Below are positions 11,541 to 21,302 of a stretch of DNA of 64,000 bases, in pieces. The stretch lies in NCBI GenBank assembly GCA_018466975.1, contig CM031559.1, forward strand, positions 1,364,001-1,428,000, given 5' to 3'. A model generated the notes under the pieces. The model was not told where the DNA came from. It made no database searches and saw only the letters and a program-made list of their open reading frames with translations. The first letter of the stretch is position 1. Each line of letters opens with the position of its first letter. A program made the position numbers and the translations under genes. This DNA is from Sparassis latifolia (lineage: Eukaryota > Basidiomycota > Agaricomycetes > Polyporales > Sparassidaceae).

Positions 11541-13366
11541 ATGGGCGTGAATGGCCTTTGGGAGGTACGTCCATCGCTGTACCTTGGTAGCAACGCGATC
11601 TCACGCATGCGTCCGTGTTGCCCAGCTTCTGAAGCCCGCTCGAGAGGAAACATCCCTCAAGCTGCTCGCCTTGCGTGACGGATTCGAAGGCCGTCCCGGC
11701 GAGCGGCTGTATCGGCTTGGTATTGACACAAGGTATGTCCCTCCCCGCGCTCAAATGTGAGTGGGTATCTCACGCGAGGTCGCCGGTAGCATCTGGTTCC
11801 ATCAACTTCAGGAACGGTTCGCGGCCGGGCACGCCAACTCGGGTGAAAACCCGGAGTTGCGCAGCCTGTTCCACCGCCTCGCAAGACTGCTCAAGCTACC
11901 CGTGCGCCCCCTTTTCGTCTTCGATGGACCGGGCCGGCCTGCACACAAACGCTCCCGCAAGGTCGTCGGGACGCACTGGATGGTCGGAAACACACAGAAG
12001 CTCCTCGATGCATTTGGGTACGAGTGGCGCGTGGTATGTATTTTGTGCTCTCCGCGCTGGCACTACTGACCCTCGCACTGTTTTCTGCCCAGGCCCCTGG
12101 TGAAGCTGAGGCCGAGCTGGCTAAGCTGAACCAGCTCGGCATTGTCGACGCCGTTCTGACGGACGACAGCGACGCGCTCATTTTTGGCGCCCGCACCGTG
12201 ATCAGAAAGTGAGTCTCGCCTTCCCACCTGCGGCCGATTTTACCCTAATCGGTCCCTCTTCCAGTTACAAAGCGGACGCGGAGGATGAGGTGCATGCCTT
12301 TCGGCAATGCACTATCAATGCACACAGCGCGATTTCGCTCTCGCGTGGCGGCCTGGTCCTTGTCGCACTTCTCTGCGGAGGCGACTATGATGAGGTGAGT
12401 ATGGCGATGCTCATGTGTTTCGCCTTACATCTGACCATCCACACTCTCTGCGTGTCCATTTAGAATGGCTTGCGTCGATGCGGGCCTCAGACTGCCCTCG
12501 CAATCACGCGCTATGGACTTGGCGAGTCGCTCTGTGATGCTGCCGTGGTGCTCGGCAACAACGAGACCGAACTGTCCGCATTCCTGTCTGGTTGGCGTGA
12601 CAGGCTGCGGTCCATCCTTAGCACTGATCCCGACAATCACCTTGGCCGCCGTCACATCGCGCTGTCAAACTCAGTCCCTGACTCGTTCCCTGATGTCGCT
12701 GTGCTCCGAGCATACCTCAGCCCCTCAACATCAGCAAATATCCCGCACCTCCCAGCTCATCCCCTGCCTGTTGACCTGGCAAAGCTCGGCACCTTCTGCG
12801 AGCTGCACTTTGGCTGGGGAACAAAGTCGGGGATCGTCAAGCATGTCCGCGAGTGGCTGTGGCCTGGTATGGCCCTCAAACTCCTTGTCGCTGAAGCAGT
12901 CGCCTATGACCGGCGGCACCAGAAACAGGTGAGCGGGAGTCTATAAGAGTGGACATTTTCTGACGCCTCCTCTACATAGGGTGCACACTCCACTCTTGCA
13001 GCACCACCGTTGGAGGTCTGGCTGCAACCTGATCACTCCACGGACCAGGATAATGTCCGTGTGATAGCAATCGACCGCGGTTCTGCTGACATTGCCATCT
13101 CCAACCTCTTTGGTGTACGACTGTCTCCTCACCCGTCGGGCACGCAACAACCGAACTACAGTGTGAGGCCTCTGAAGCTCTGGGTTCCTTCGACAATAGT
13201 TCATCATGCGCGTGCCTGTTCCTGTGGCATAGACCCATCAACATTCTCTGATGTCATCAACCTGACCGCCAGTGACGATGATGATGATGATGTGGAGCAG
13301 CAGGAAGTCATCTCTCTGATAACGGATGACCCAGTTGTTATTGATCTCACCATTGATGATAATTGA
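11541..13366 (+). CDS. XPG/Rad2-family (GEN1/YEN1-like) structure-specific endonuclease, 490 aa, 7 exons
   Basis: Exons 11541-11564, 11626-11732, 11790-12033, 12093-12208, 12265-12394, 12464-12928 and 12980-13366 sum to exactly 491 codons. The product starts MGVNGLWE, the classic N-terminal start of the XPG/GEN branch, and carries the XPG-I acidic signature GEAEAELAKL followed by DDSDALIFG, whose acidic residues bind catalytic metal. LLCGGDYDENGLRRCGP marks the metal- and DNA-binding loop region. GEN1/YEN1 enzymes cut Holliday junctions and flaps. The C-terminus is acidic with three SUMO-interaction-like motifs (VINLT, VISLI, VIDLT). It converges on the tyrosine recombinase gene, 178 bp away. 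Agaricomycetes have many such PIN-domain paralogues; assignment as the cellular resolvase or an element-borne nuclease is open. Confidence 0.88.
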
Positions 13367-13544
13367 TGCTTCTTCTTCCCACTGTACTAGTATCTGCATG
13401 GTGATTGATTATGTATTATAGCTGAAAGCTTTCGTATTGTACAGTTATGCCAGTTGGGCCAGAACAAATAAAATAAAATATCTCTTTTCCTTTTGAATGC
13501 ACAAACACAGCTGCATGTCTGTTGGCACCCTTGACTGCACTGTG

Positions 13545-15278
13545 TTAAGCGCATGGACAGGTGCGACCACAGGCTGTGCAAGGATCGCTCTCCGCACGTT
13601 TTGGATTGAAATAGTCTTGACGCTCGAGCATCGGAGTGTCAGTCCAAGACAGGAGGTATTTGAATATTGTTCCCGGGTTGTCAAAGTCTTCTGCCCATCC
13701 GCCCCAGGTGCAGATGTGCCGCAGCGGCCAGCGGAGCACCATTGCAAGGTACTGGCAACCACCACGGTGAAATGAATGTGTGCCGTATGGTCGAGGATCA
13801 ACCTTGATGTCACAGAGGTTGTTGCGGAAGCACTCGAGGAAGGCATCATTTGACTAAGATAAATGCCATACCAGTAAGTCTGCCCAACATGATTGAAGAT
13901 GGAAACACTGACCATTGCATCACCTGCATTGACACTCACCCCATCCTGCCCAATGCGCTTGCGGAAGACATAACCCTGTGGCTCAATGCCTAGTTCCCTA
14001 CATATTACCCACCACTGTGCGAATGCTTGCACTGGACACATCCAGGGCCGTGTTGTATCCGGATACAAATAGAAGGGTGCGATGCCTGATTACTACTATC
14101 AAACCACATCAAACAGTGCAGAACACAAGTAAGCTGCTCACCTCCATTTTGAGCTGTCTTGCGAAAGGGAAGGTCAAGACGCACACGAGAGGTGCCGTCA
14201 CACGTCTCAAGATGTACATCACTCCACATGATCCTGAGTGCCTCGTCATACCACAGAAGACACAGCATGGAGACAACATAGAGAAGGTGCAGCATTTGCC
14301 TCACCCTCCATCCAGCCCACTGCTCGGGTTGCTCCGCCTTTCGTTTTCGGCTCACAGGTGCATACTGCTCTTGTGGGAACTCAATATTGAAGGCCCACAG
14401 CATCCTCATCGTCTCTTGGTCAATAGCACGTGCACTCGTCACAATCTCCCCTCCACGAATCTGTGTATAGCTATGGTCTCAGCACTGGGTACATGTTGAC
14501 GTGGAGTACACACCTTACGCCGTCGCAGACTGACCATGTACTGCGAGACGGTCACAGACAGCGATGGATTCCCAATGTACTCTCCCGGCTTGAGTGGATT
14601 CTCAATCCACTGCTGAGTACCCAGCCCATAATGGCGTCCGAACTTATGACTGATGGCAGCACGCATCTTCTGAGCAGTTCCATAGGTAACACGGGCAACG
14701 GACGGGTCCTTCGGTTTTCCAGTGCGCACATCCAACTCGTCTGCCCTGAAATTGTTGGCAACGATCTTGGTCCCTTCAATGCTCAGTGGATGAGTGTAGT
14801 TCACTTACTTATTCATGATCCAGATAGCAATCCACGTTGGAAAATCACTCGGAATGTTCGGGTACAGATTGTCAACATCTTCGGGCTCCTCAACATACCC
14901 AAGTTCAGCACAGAACTCGGTGAACTGTGTCCAATTTCTGCAGAGGAAATATGAGTCCAGGATCTTGATCTTCGAGTTGCATGAGACTCACCTTCGGTAC
15001 TCGTTCTGCGTGTTTTCCACAATAACATGAGCAGAAGCCTTTTTCAGATTCTCAACGAGATTCTCCTTGCTAGCAGATAGCTTCTGTTTCTTGTGAACAG
15101 GATCGGGCTCTCGCAGATAATGAGAGTCAGCATCCAGACGATTGTCAACATCCATAGCTTGCTCCATGGACTCTTGCTCCTCAATCTGCTCATCAACTAC
15201 TTCTTGGAAGCAGACCATCTGAGCCTCCAGTAGGCATGCTGCAGCACCAGGCAGCTGCTGAAGATGCTGTGGATCCAT
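13545..15278 (-). CDS. Tyrosine recombinase (DNA breaking-rejoining enzyme), 482 aa, 6 exons
   Basis: Minus-strand exons 14992-15278, 14809-14937, 14514-14745, 14142-14460, 13913-14085 and 13545-13853 join in frame to 483 codons. Domain layout: an acidic N-terminal region, a helical core-binding segment (VTYGTAQKMRAAISHKFGR, exon 3), and a catalytic domain. Catalytic landmarks: Arg about residue 292 in YDEALRIMWSDV, the box GTHSFHRGGCQYLA near residue 406, the ICTWGGWA helix, and the candidate nucleophile Tyr in TIFKYLLSW. Known: this family resembles Crypton-type recombinases that cut and rejoin DNA through a phosphotyrosine. Odd point: the HxxR box reads HSFH-R, so the second catalytic Arg is His in this copy. 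The Crypton GCR1_C DNA-binding domain was not seen. It shares a 162-bp divergent promoter with the SAP gene. Confidence 0.85.
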
Positions 15279-15440
15279 GAGGTGAGGGATGAACTGCTGC
15301 CGTCAGATGTAAGATAGTTATGAGTTGTATGTAGCCGAACAAGGTGGGTCGGCTCTGACAGCGCAGACCGATCGCCATACATATGATTGACTGCACGCAC
15401 ATGGATCAGTTTCGTTCCATGGCTCGTACCACTCTACAAT
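15279..15440. promoter_or_regulatory. Divergent promoter between recombinase and SAP-protein genes
   Basis: Only 162 bp separate the recombinase ATG (minus, 15278) from the SAP-gene ATG (plus, 15441), so the two genes must share promoter sequence. No clear TATA box was seen. Co-expression is an inference from spacing. Confidence 0.5.
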
Positions 15441-17313
15441 ATGGCTCCCCATACTAATAAAAATTCTTCCACTCATTCTCATGAATCAGAACCCGAGACC
15501 GAGATTTTGAAGCTGCCGCTGCCTGGGCAGACTCTCCGAGAAGGAGACCGTCAACTCCAGCTGACCGAGGTCACTATGTGAGTACATGACGGAATCAACA
15601 AATTTCCGAGAGATTTAGCAGCTATAAATACCCACCAGCACCAGTAACACACCTACCAACAAGATTTTGAAACAGCATCTTGCACAGTATGGGCTGCCAG
15701 TGAGTGGGAACAGAAGAGTGCTTCGAACCCGTCTCCGAGACTTCGCCAATGATCCCGAGCAATGGGCGGGGTGAGTCCTGAATCTCGATCTGCAGCACTG
15801 TCTATGTGACTGATCTTTTCGCGCAGGTTGTTTCAGGCAAGTCGGAAGCGCAAGAGGGGCGACTACACAGGCTCCCGAGCGAACAAACACTCCTCGAAGC
15901 GGATCGTGACCCTCTTCGGAGAGAGGGAACCTGTCGTGGAGTATCCGAGTAAGAGGAGTGGACATCTACGCGTACCTCAGCCTTTGCAGCACTCTGTCGT
16001 TGCGCATAACGACACTTGGGTACGTTGCAGACTTTCGGCTCGTGATGATGCACTAACGCCGCAATCTTGCAGTCTGATGCTGTGCTTGGGGACACTGCCA
16101 CCGGCAGAAGACAAGAACGAGAGCGTGCCGCAACCCCTAGTCTAGATTCCGCACGACCGGTTGCACCGTCAGCCAGGGAGGGCTCAACTGTTGCAAGAAA
16201 TAACGAGAGCCCACAGGATGCTGATGACGTCGAGATAGAGGGCGTAGAGGGCATAGAACAGGAGCACCAGGTAGGTTCTCCCTTCGAAATCATGATACTG
16301 TACCGCTGTGCTGAACCCAAGTTGCCAATTGTGTGCAGCTGGTTCCTATCAGACAGGTCCGGCGTGAGTTCCACCAGTTCGAGCGATCCATGTTGGGCAA
16401 AATTGCGAACGTGATCGGTACAAGGATCCCCCCTGCTCCGCCGCATGTGCAGACTCTTCCTGTCTGCCATGCTCCCATTCTCGTCCCTTCCAGACCGGTC
16501 ATTAACATTCAGCAGCCGACAATTCCACGGAATCCAAGTTCTGCGCCCCTTTATGCCTCCAATCTTACTCCTCTGCCGGCTCCCTCCACGACTCCTCAAG
16601 CCACACTTCCTCAGAATCGCAAGGTTGTCAATCTTGGTGGTGAAGACTTCGCGTTCGACAAGACTCAAGTGCCGGATCCGCCCAGTATCCACTTCTCCGA
16701 CGACATTCCGAGGCTCTTCCGAGAGTGGCACTCCTCCACCGTGCTCCGAATTCCCATCAACACCGGACGCGGTATCCCCATCAAGTACTGGGACCTCTTC
16801 TACAAGAAGAAGAGCAGTGTGCCTGGCAAGGAGAAGGCATGGGGCCGAGTGAGGATGGAATGGGGGAACTGGAAGGTATGTTGCATTCCCACTTATCCCT
16901 CTCCCTCCACTGACCCCTTTCGGAAGTTTATTGTCGAGGAGCGTGACGAGCTCGGCTCCGATGACGCGTTCTGGGAGGTCTACAGCAACGAGAATGGAGA
17001 GCGGCTGCGCTATCAGCAAATCCTCGACAAGCTCAAGGCAAGACGGGCGGATCGGAGTGCTTGCGATGCCGCCGCCGCTCGCTCGTATTTCGATGGGAAT
17101 CTTGAACGAGCGGATGCGAATGGTGCATTCCGATACCACAAGCGTGGCGTGTGGTACACGCACTCGAAGGACGCCGACATCGCGAAGCATTGGAGGTCTC
17201 TCCTGAAGAACAGCCCAGAGATCGCGCACAGCTGGGCATTGATGCAGGTCATGTCGGTGCCCTCTGCGAGCAGCAGCGCGAACATGGGCGCGAACGCGCG
17301 CGCCGCCGCCTGA
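15441..17313 (+). CDS. SAP-domain DNA-binding protein of unknown role, 525 aa, 6 exons
   Basis: Exons 15441-15577, 15645-15770, 15827-16019, 16073-16270, 16339-16875 and 16927-17313 join in frame to 526 codons. Residues about 55-90 (ILKQHLAQYGLPVSGNRR onward, with LRTRLRDF) form a SAP motif, a helix-turn-helix-like module that binds AT-rich DNA or chromatin. A basic run follows (SRKRKRGDY), then a proline-rich low-complexity middle. The C-terminal third (FREWHSSTVLRIPINTGRGI onward, ending in an Ala/Ser-rich tail) is a conserved-looking globular segment that I cannot name. The gene is divergent from the tyrosine recombinase and may supply sequence recognition for it; that is inference from position only. 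A long open frame on the opposite strand over the same bases is a codon-bias shadow. Confidence 0.82.
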
Positions 17314-17734
17314 GTGGTCGGTTGCGGCGGCGGCTTTCCGACTCCCACTCACCGTCATTTCACGACGCGATGTCGCGCGCTGTTCGTCTCTCGTACAGCG
17401 GCTCTCCACTCCTTTCCACCGCGGAAATGTTTCCTACTAGCTTATGATCCCGTGAGTTTATTTCGTACCTAGTCTACTACGTGTATATTTGTCTACTTGT
17501 AGTACTCTCGCTAATCCTATGCACCGCCCTGTCGGGGCCTTATCTACCGCATTGCGCCGAATGGGGAGCATGCAGTCTGGCTAACCGACCTTCGCGGACG
17601 CACCGCGACCTTCGCGTGCGGCGCTCGCATGTCCTCTCGTGTCCGACGTCCGTTTTCCTTCCGTTCAGCGAGGCTGGCTGGGGACTCGCGCCGGCGCTCG
17701 GTCAGGCGACGCGCGTGGACGGATTAGGCAGGAG
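17314..17734. other. 3' flank of the SAP gene
   Basis: No gene seen in about 420 bp. The sequence becomes GC-rich toward the right-hand repeat cluster. Confidence 0.5.
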
Positions 17735-17795
17735 GGACTGTAAACGGACTGTAATTCCGCGCGTGACCGGCGTGACAGGACTGTCAATCTGGCGG
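17735..17795. repeat. Right inverted repeat plus internal GGACTGTAA copies
   Basis: GGACTGTAAAC (17735-17745) and GGACTGTAATT (17746-17756) stand head to tail, followed by GGACTGTCAATCTGGCGG at 17778-17795, the inverted partner of the left end at 10773. Confidence 0.6.
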
Positions 17796-18800
17796 AGGAA
17801 GTGACGCGCGAATGGACGCGTGACGTCTTTCTCACGTGCAGGTCGCGTCAGCGCGTAGGTCTGTGGTTCATCCCAGCTTGTGGCTTTGTGAGCATTCTCT
17901 GCATTGCCCACTTCCTCTGCGTTCTCCGAGTCTGCCGCTGCGGCATCAGTGCCCACTCCACCCACATCATCCTGGCCCTTCGGTTTCCGTGTGTTGACAC
18001 TCAGTAAAGTTCGAATCGCACATGTCATCTTGAAAAGGTTTCCCTCAAGCCCGGACGCCACGTAAGGAGAAAATCAGGCCTGGGTGAGTACGGTGAGTAG
18101 TCGCATTTTGAATATGCTATCTTGAAACTCGTCATAACTCCCTGTGCACTGTATCCTTTGGAAAAGCTCGTTGTCGACACCCTGGAAGAACCGCAGTCAC
18201 GCAGTTCACATTGGTTCCAGGAAGCCCTCAGCATTACGAATTCGCTTGTAGTCATCGTTCACCACAACTGAATATGTAGCAGAATGCGGCGTCAGTTCGG
18301 GCTAGTTGGCTATGCCCGAAGCGAATTGGGATGGCAATTTATGAGGAACAGTGTCTGGCTGTCAGAGCAGTGTCAGAGCGCGCTAACCGTACTCCCACTC
18401 GCTGACAGAATTTGGACGCTCCTTCCCTCTCTCCTGTTCTTTTGGCTGGCGTTATTTGATTCCTCAGGCTCAAGTCATAATTACAGGTAGGTTATTTTCG
18501 TGTCTCGAATGCCGTGAGGTTATGGCAGCTGGGTAGGTAGAGGGCTGTTCCTCCATATGATTTTTCACTAATCTCAGGTTCGATGCAAATCTGTCGATCG
18601 CGATCATCCATGGCCAATTTTGGCATGCAGACTGCCCAGTTCGGCAGGAAGCTTGGAAGAATGTCACCTGCAAAGTTTCTTACTTTCAAACCGTTAAGAT
18701 CCCGAGCTGGATCTAGATTTTTCCAGCTTTCGGCGACGTGACCTCCGACACAGAACGGCGTATGTTGAGTTTGAATATTTCTTACTCAGGACACGGCACA
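17796..18800. other. Intergenic, no gene seen
   Basis: About 1 kb between the repeat cluster and the CPL1-like gene. Short frames on both strands have no recognisable domain. The 3' part is presumably promoter. Confidence 0.45.
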
Positions 18801-18808
18801 GTCTGTGG

Positions 18809-18815
18809 TATATAA
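18809..18815 (+). promoter_or_regulatory. TATA box of the CPL1-like gene
   Basis: TATATAA lies about 103 bp upstream of the ATG at 18918, which itself has a GCCACC context. Confidence 0.6.
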
Positions 18816-18917
18816 CAGCGTCCCTTGAAGAAAATCCTTCGTTCTGTCTCTTCCTCCCACCCACCACCTAGCTCTTCGCTCTCGCAAGGTCACCCGCATC
18901 CCGTCCTTCTCGCCACC

Positions 18918-20422
18918 ATGCGTTTCACCGCCGACAGCTCTTCCCTTGCGGTCTACGCCCTCACGCTCCTTTCCCTCCCCGCAGTCCTCGCTCTTCCCCC
19001 TCACGGCATTGCGACGCGTACACGGCACGGCCAGACTTCCCGCGACATTCTTGACCTCGATACGTCCTTGTCTCTGGATACTCTCGGCGTCGATGTCGCG
19101 CTGCCTGATGTGGATGTTGTCGCGCGCCGCCACCTTGTTGACACTGATACCTCATTGTCTCTTGACACCCTCGGCATCGACGTCTCGATACCTCCCTCGA
19201 ATGCTATCGCCCTTCGCCAATATCACGCGCGCCGTGGTCTCTCAGATACTTGCGCATATGTCGACCTCAGCGTCCTCAGTCTCGGCATCCTTCCCGTGGA
19301 CCTCAATCTCGACCTATGCTTGTGCATCGGCTTGCTCCCGTCGTTGGTCACCCTCGACGCGACGTTGGAGGCACTCGTCGACCTTTTCGGTCTTGATGAG
19401 ATCATCGCGAAACTTACCGTCGTGGTACGTCTGCCTCCATACGTTTCGTTCGTGTCGCTCACCGAAAGCGTATTGGCATTGATAGATCAATGGCTGTCCC
19501 AATGCTCAGCAGTGCCACTACCCGGACCATTCTCAGGCCATCTGTACAGAAGGCAATCCTTGTGGATTCCAGTGCGAAGCGCCTTACGTCGTAGAGGGCG
19601 ACGAATGTGTCTGCCCTGCGCCGCTGACGTCCTGCAACGGAGTCTGCGGTTCGTTCCCGCACGTAAGCATTCTTCCCTCATACATTTTGCCTTCTCCTGA
19701 TCATTCTGCTCATAACTTGGATCTCTGACGACTGACGTACCATCGTATGTTGTTTGCTCACGACTCTATTTTTCAGGGTTGCGGGTCGGCTGTTCCTCGC
19801 GCTCTCAATGCTAGATCTGACTCCCGCATGCAAAAACGTGTCGTCAACGCTGACAAGGTTCTTACTCTGGCCAAGGCGCAGCTGACATGCAAGCAAAACG
19901 AAACGGTAAATTTTATCAATTATCTCCCAATTGGGTCACCCATATATTACTGTACGCTAGGTCTGCGGTGTGTACGGCGGTTCTTCCAGGGCATTTGAGT
20001 GCCTGGACGTGAACACTCATGTCGAGAGTTGTACGTGTCCAATATTTTCACTGCAAGCTCATGTGTCTTAGTTTGTCGTAACAGGCGGCGGGTGCGCTGT
20101 GCCTCCCCCCTTCCTTCCTTACGACGCTTCCGCCACGGGAAGCGACTGTACTGCGATCGCCGGTGCCGAAAGCGTCTCGTGCGTCGCCAGACAATGTGCG
20201 GTTATTAACTGCAGGGAGGGTTGGGAGCCCAGCATGGCTGGCGAGGAGTGTATCAAGATTCCGAGAGGGCGTGCCAGTCCCTTGCCTCAGGCTACGGGTG
20301 TAATCGCTGAGGTCCTCCGCCCGCAAGGCTACATATCGGTCATGGACACGCTGCGTGCTGCGTTGGATCTCGGCCGTCTGGCTGGCGCTGCCTGGGACTT
20401 CGTCTTCGTCCGTATTCCGTAG
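18918..20422 (+). CDS. Secreted cysteine-rich protein with CPL1-like domain, 406 aa, 5 exons
   Basis: Exons 18918-19424, 19486-19662, 19777-19905, 19961-20030 and 20085-20422 join in frame to 407 codons. It begins with a signal peptide (hydrophobic run ending LPAVLALP). Residues about 45-95 hold two tandem copies of a D-DTSLSLDTLG-DV unit. The middle has paired cysteines (INGCPNAQQC..CGFQC..CVCPAPLTSC..VCG), and the C-terminal part matches the basidiomycete CPL1-like domain: VCGVYGGSSRAFECLDV, ESCGGC, GSDCTAIAG, VSCVARQC, CREGWEP. In Cryptococcus, Cpl1 is a secreted protein that acts on host macrophages; in saprotrophs the role is unknown. Even cysteine spacing suggests an extracellular, disulfide-bonded protein. 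The start is set by the signal peptide and the TATA box upstream. Confidence 0.87.
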
Positions 20423-20759
20423 ATTGGTGCGCGCGCTGAGGGCGATTTTGAACACTTCAACCGAAACCTTACCCTCCTTCGGGCCCTCCACTCCTTTCGC
20501 AGGCGTTCTCGTTTTCTCGGGCTGTACTTCGCTGTCGTTCTTTAGTCTGTTGTCTGTCCGTGGACTTCCCTTCTTTATGACCGTGCATGTGTTTTCGATC
20601 CTCACCATTGGACTTGTTCAGTGTAGTACCATACACTATCGTACCACGTGGGGCAATGTCAGTAGAGTAAAGCTTGTAGATAAACGTAGCTAGCTGTATT
20701 TGTTGTAATTCTGTCCAGTTTAGAGTTTTGAAGTTTGGCTCACGTTTGCCCAAGAAGTA
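20423..20759. other. 3' flank of the CPL1-like gene
   Basis: No gene seen; 3' untranslated and intergenic sequence. Confidence 0.4.
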
Positions 20760-20990
20760 CTAGTGTTTGATTTCGCCAATGGGTTGCGGCCCGGTATCTC
20801 CGGTGTGACAGACTCTAAGAGACTCTAAGGCGCTCTCAGGCATCCACGTACGTAGTCTCCCAAAGGCAGTGTAGCTACTCTGCTTCAACCTTCGTACCTC
20901 AGGATATCCGTATCTGATCCACATCAGCAAACTCGCAAGAGTCTGGGGCATCTGGCGCCAGACCCGCCATGCGCCGCCATGCACCGCCAT
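20760..20990 (-). pseudogene. Gene fragment related to the end of copy A at 4.8 kb
   Basis: The minus strand encodes IRYGYPEVRRLKQ, similar in DNA and peptide to IIYGYPEERVRPK at 4797-4870 (shared CTCAGGATATCCGTAT and GTCTCCCAAAGGCAG-like stretches). It is an isolated 3' fragment of the same unknown family. Confidence 0.35.
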
Positions 20991-21302
20991 GCCACCAGAA
21001 ATGTCTATGGTATTATAAATGACCTACGAATATCCATGATATGTATTTATGGCACCGTGCAACCACCACACTTGCTACGAATCCATTCACGAGCCACAGA
21101 TTAGACAGACAGGAGCCATGGTTTCGACGAATTGCCACAATTCAATATTCATTTTATGGTACATGATACTGCGCTACTACTACTTGCCAGTCAGCACCTC
21201 AGGCAGTCTAATGACAAGCTTGCAATACCAAGCTTCAAGTTGACCCTGTCGCACGGCTGTGTTGGCACACGGTAATTCAACATCAAAACGGAATGCTCAC
21301 CT
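20991..21302. other. 3' flank of the Plavaka companion gene
   Basis: No gene seen. The left end of the Plavaka element probably lies here, but no clear inverted repeat partner could be found by eye. Confidence 0.35.

Larger units (their letters stand above)
10773..17795. mobile_element. Candidate mobile block with inverted ends carrying nuclease, tyrosine recombinase and SAP protein
   Basis: Seen: an 18-bp inverted repeat, CCGCCAAATTGACAGTCC at 10773-10790 and the complement of CCGCCAGATTGACAGTCC at 17778-17795 (one mismatch). Related copies of GGACTGTAAAY lie inside each end. Between them are three intact multi-exon genes: a Rad2/GEN1-like nuclease (+), a tyrosine recombinase (-) converging on it, and a SAP-domain protein (+) divergent from the recombinase. 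Known: tyrosine recombinases mobilise fungal Cryptons and Starships. Inferred: the block could be one transposable unit. Against it: no target-site duplication is evident (flanks GATCA and AGGAA), Cryptons lack inverted ends, and the motif could instead be a shared promoter element. Confidence 0.4.

Noticed and set aside
14788..14808. 27-nt intron in the recombinase gene
   Set aside because: Too short; the 63-nt intron 14746-14808 keeps the frame and gives a junction that reads like the family.
15802..17409. 535-codon open frame on the minus strand
   Set aside because: It lies antisense to the SAP-protein exons, crosses their introns and has no domain; a codon-bias shadow.
10773..17795. Calling the block a Crypton or Starship outright
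   Set aside because: Crypton lacks inverted ends and usually has a GCR1_C domain, and Starship captains are DUF3435 proteins of Pezizomycotina; neither fits what is seen.
18009..18020. GTTCGAATC as a tRNA T-loop
   Set aside because: No matching acceptor, D or anticodon arms around it.
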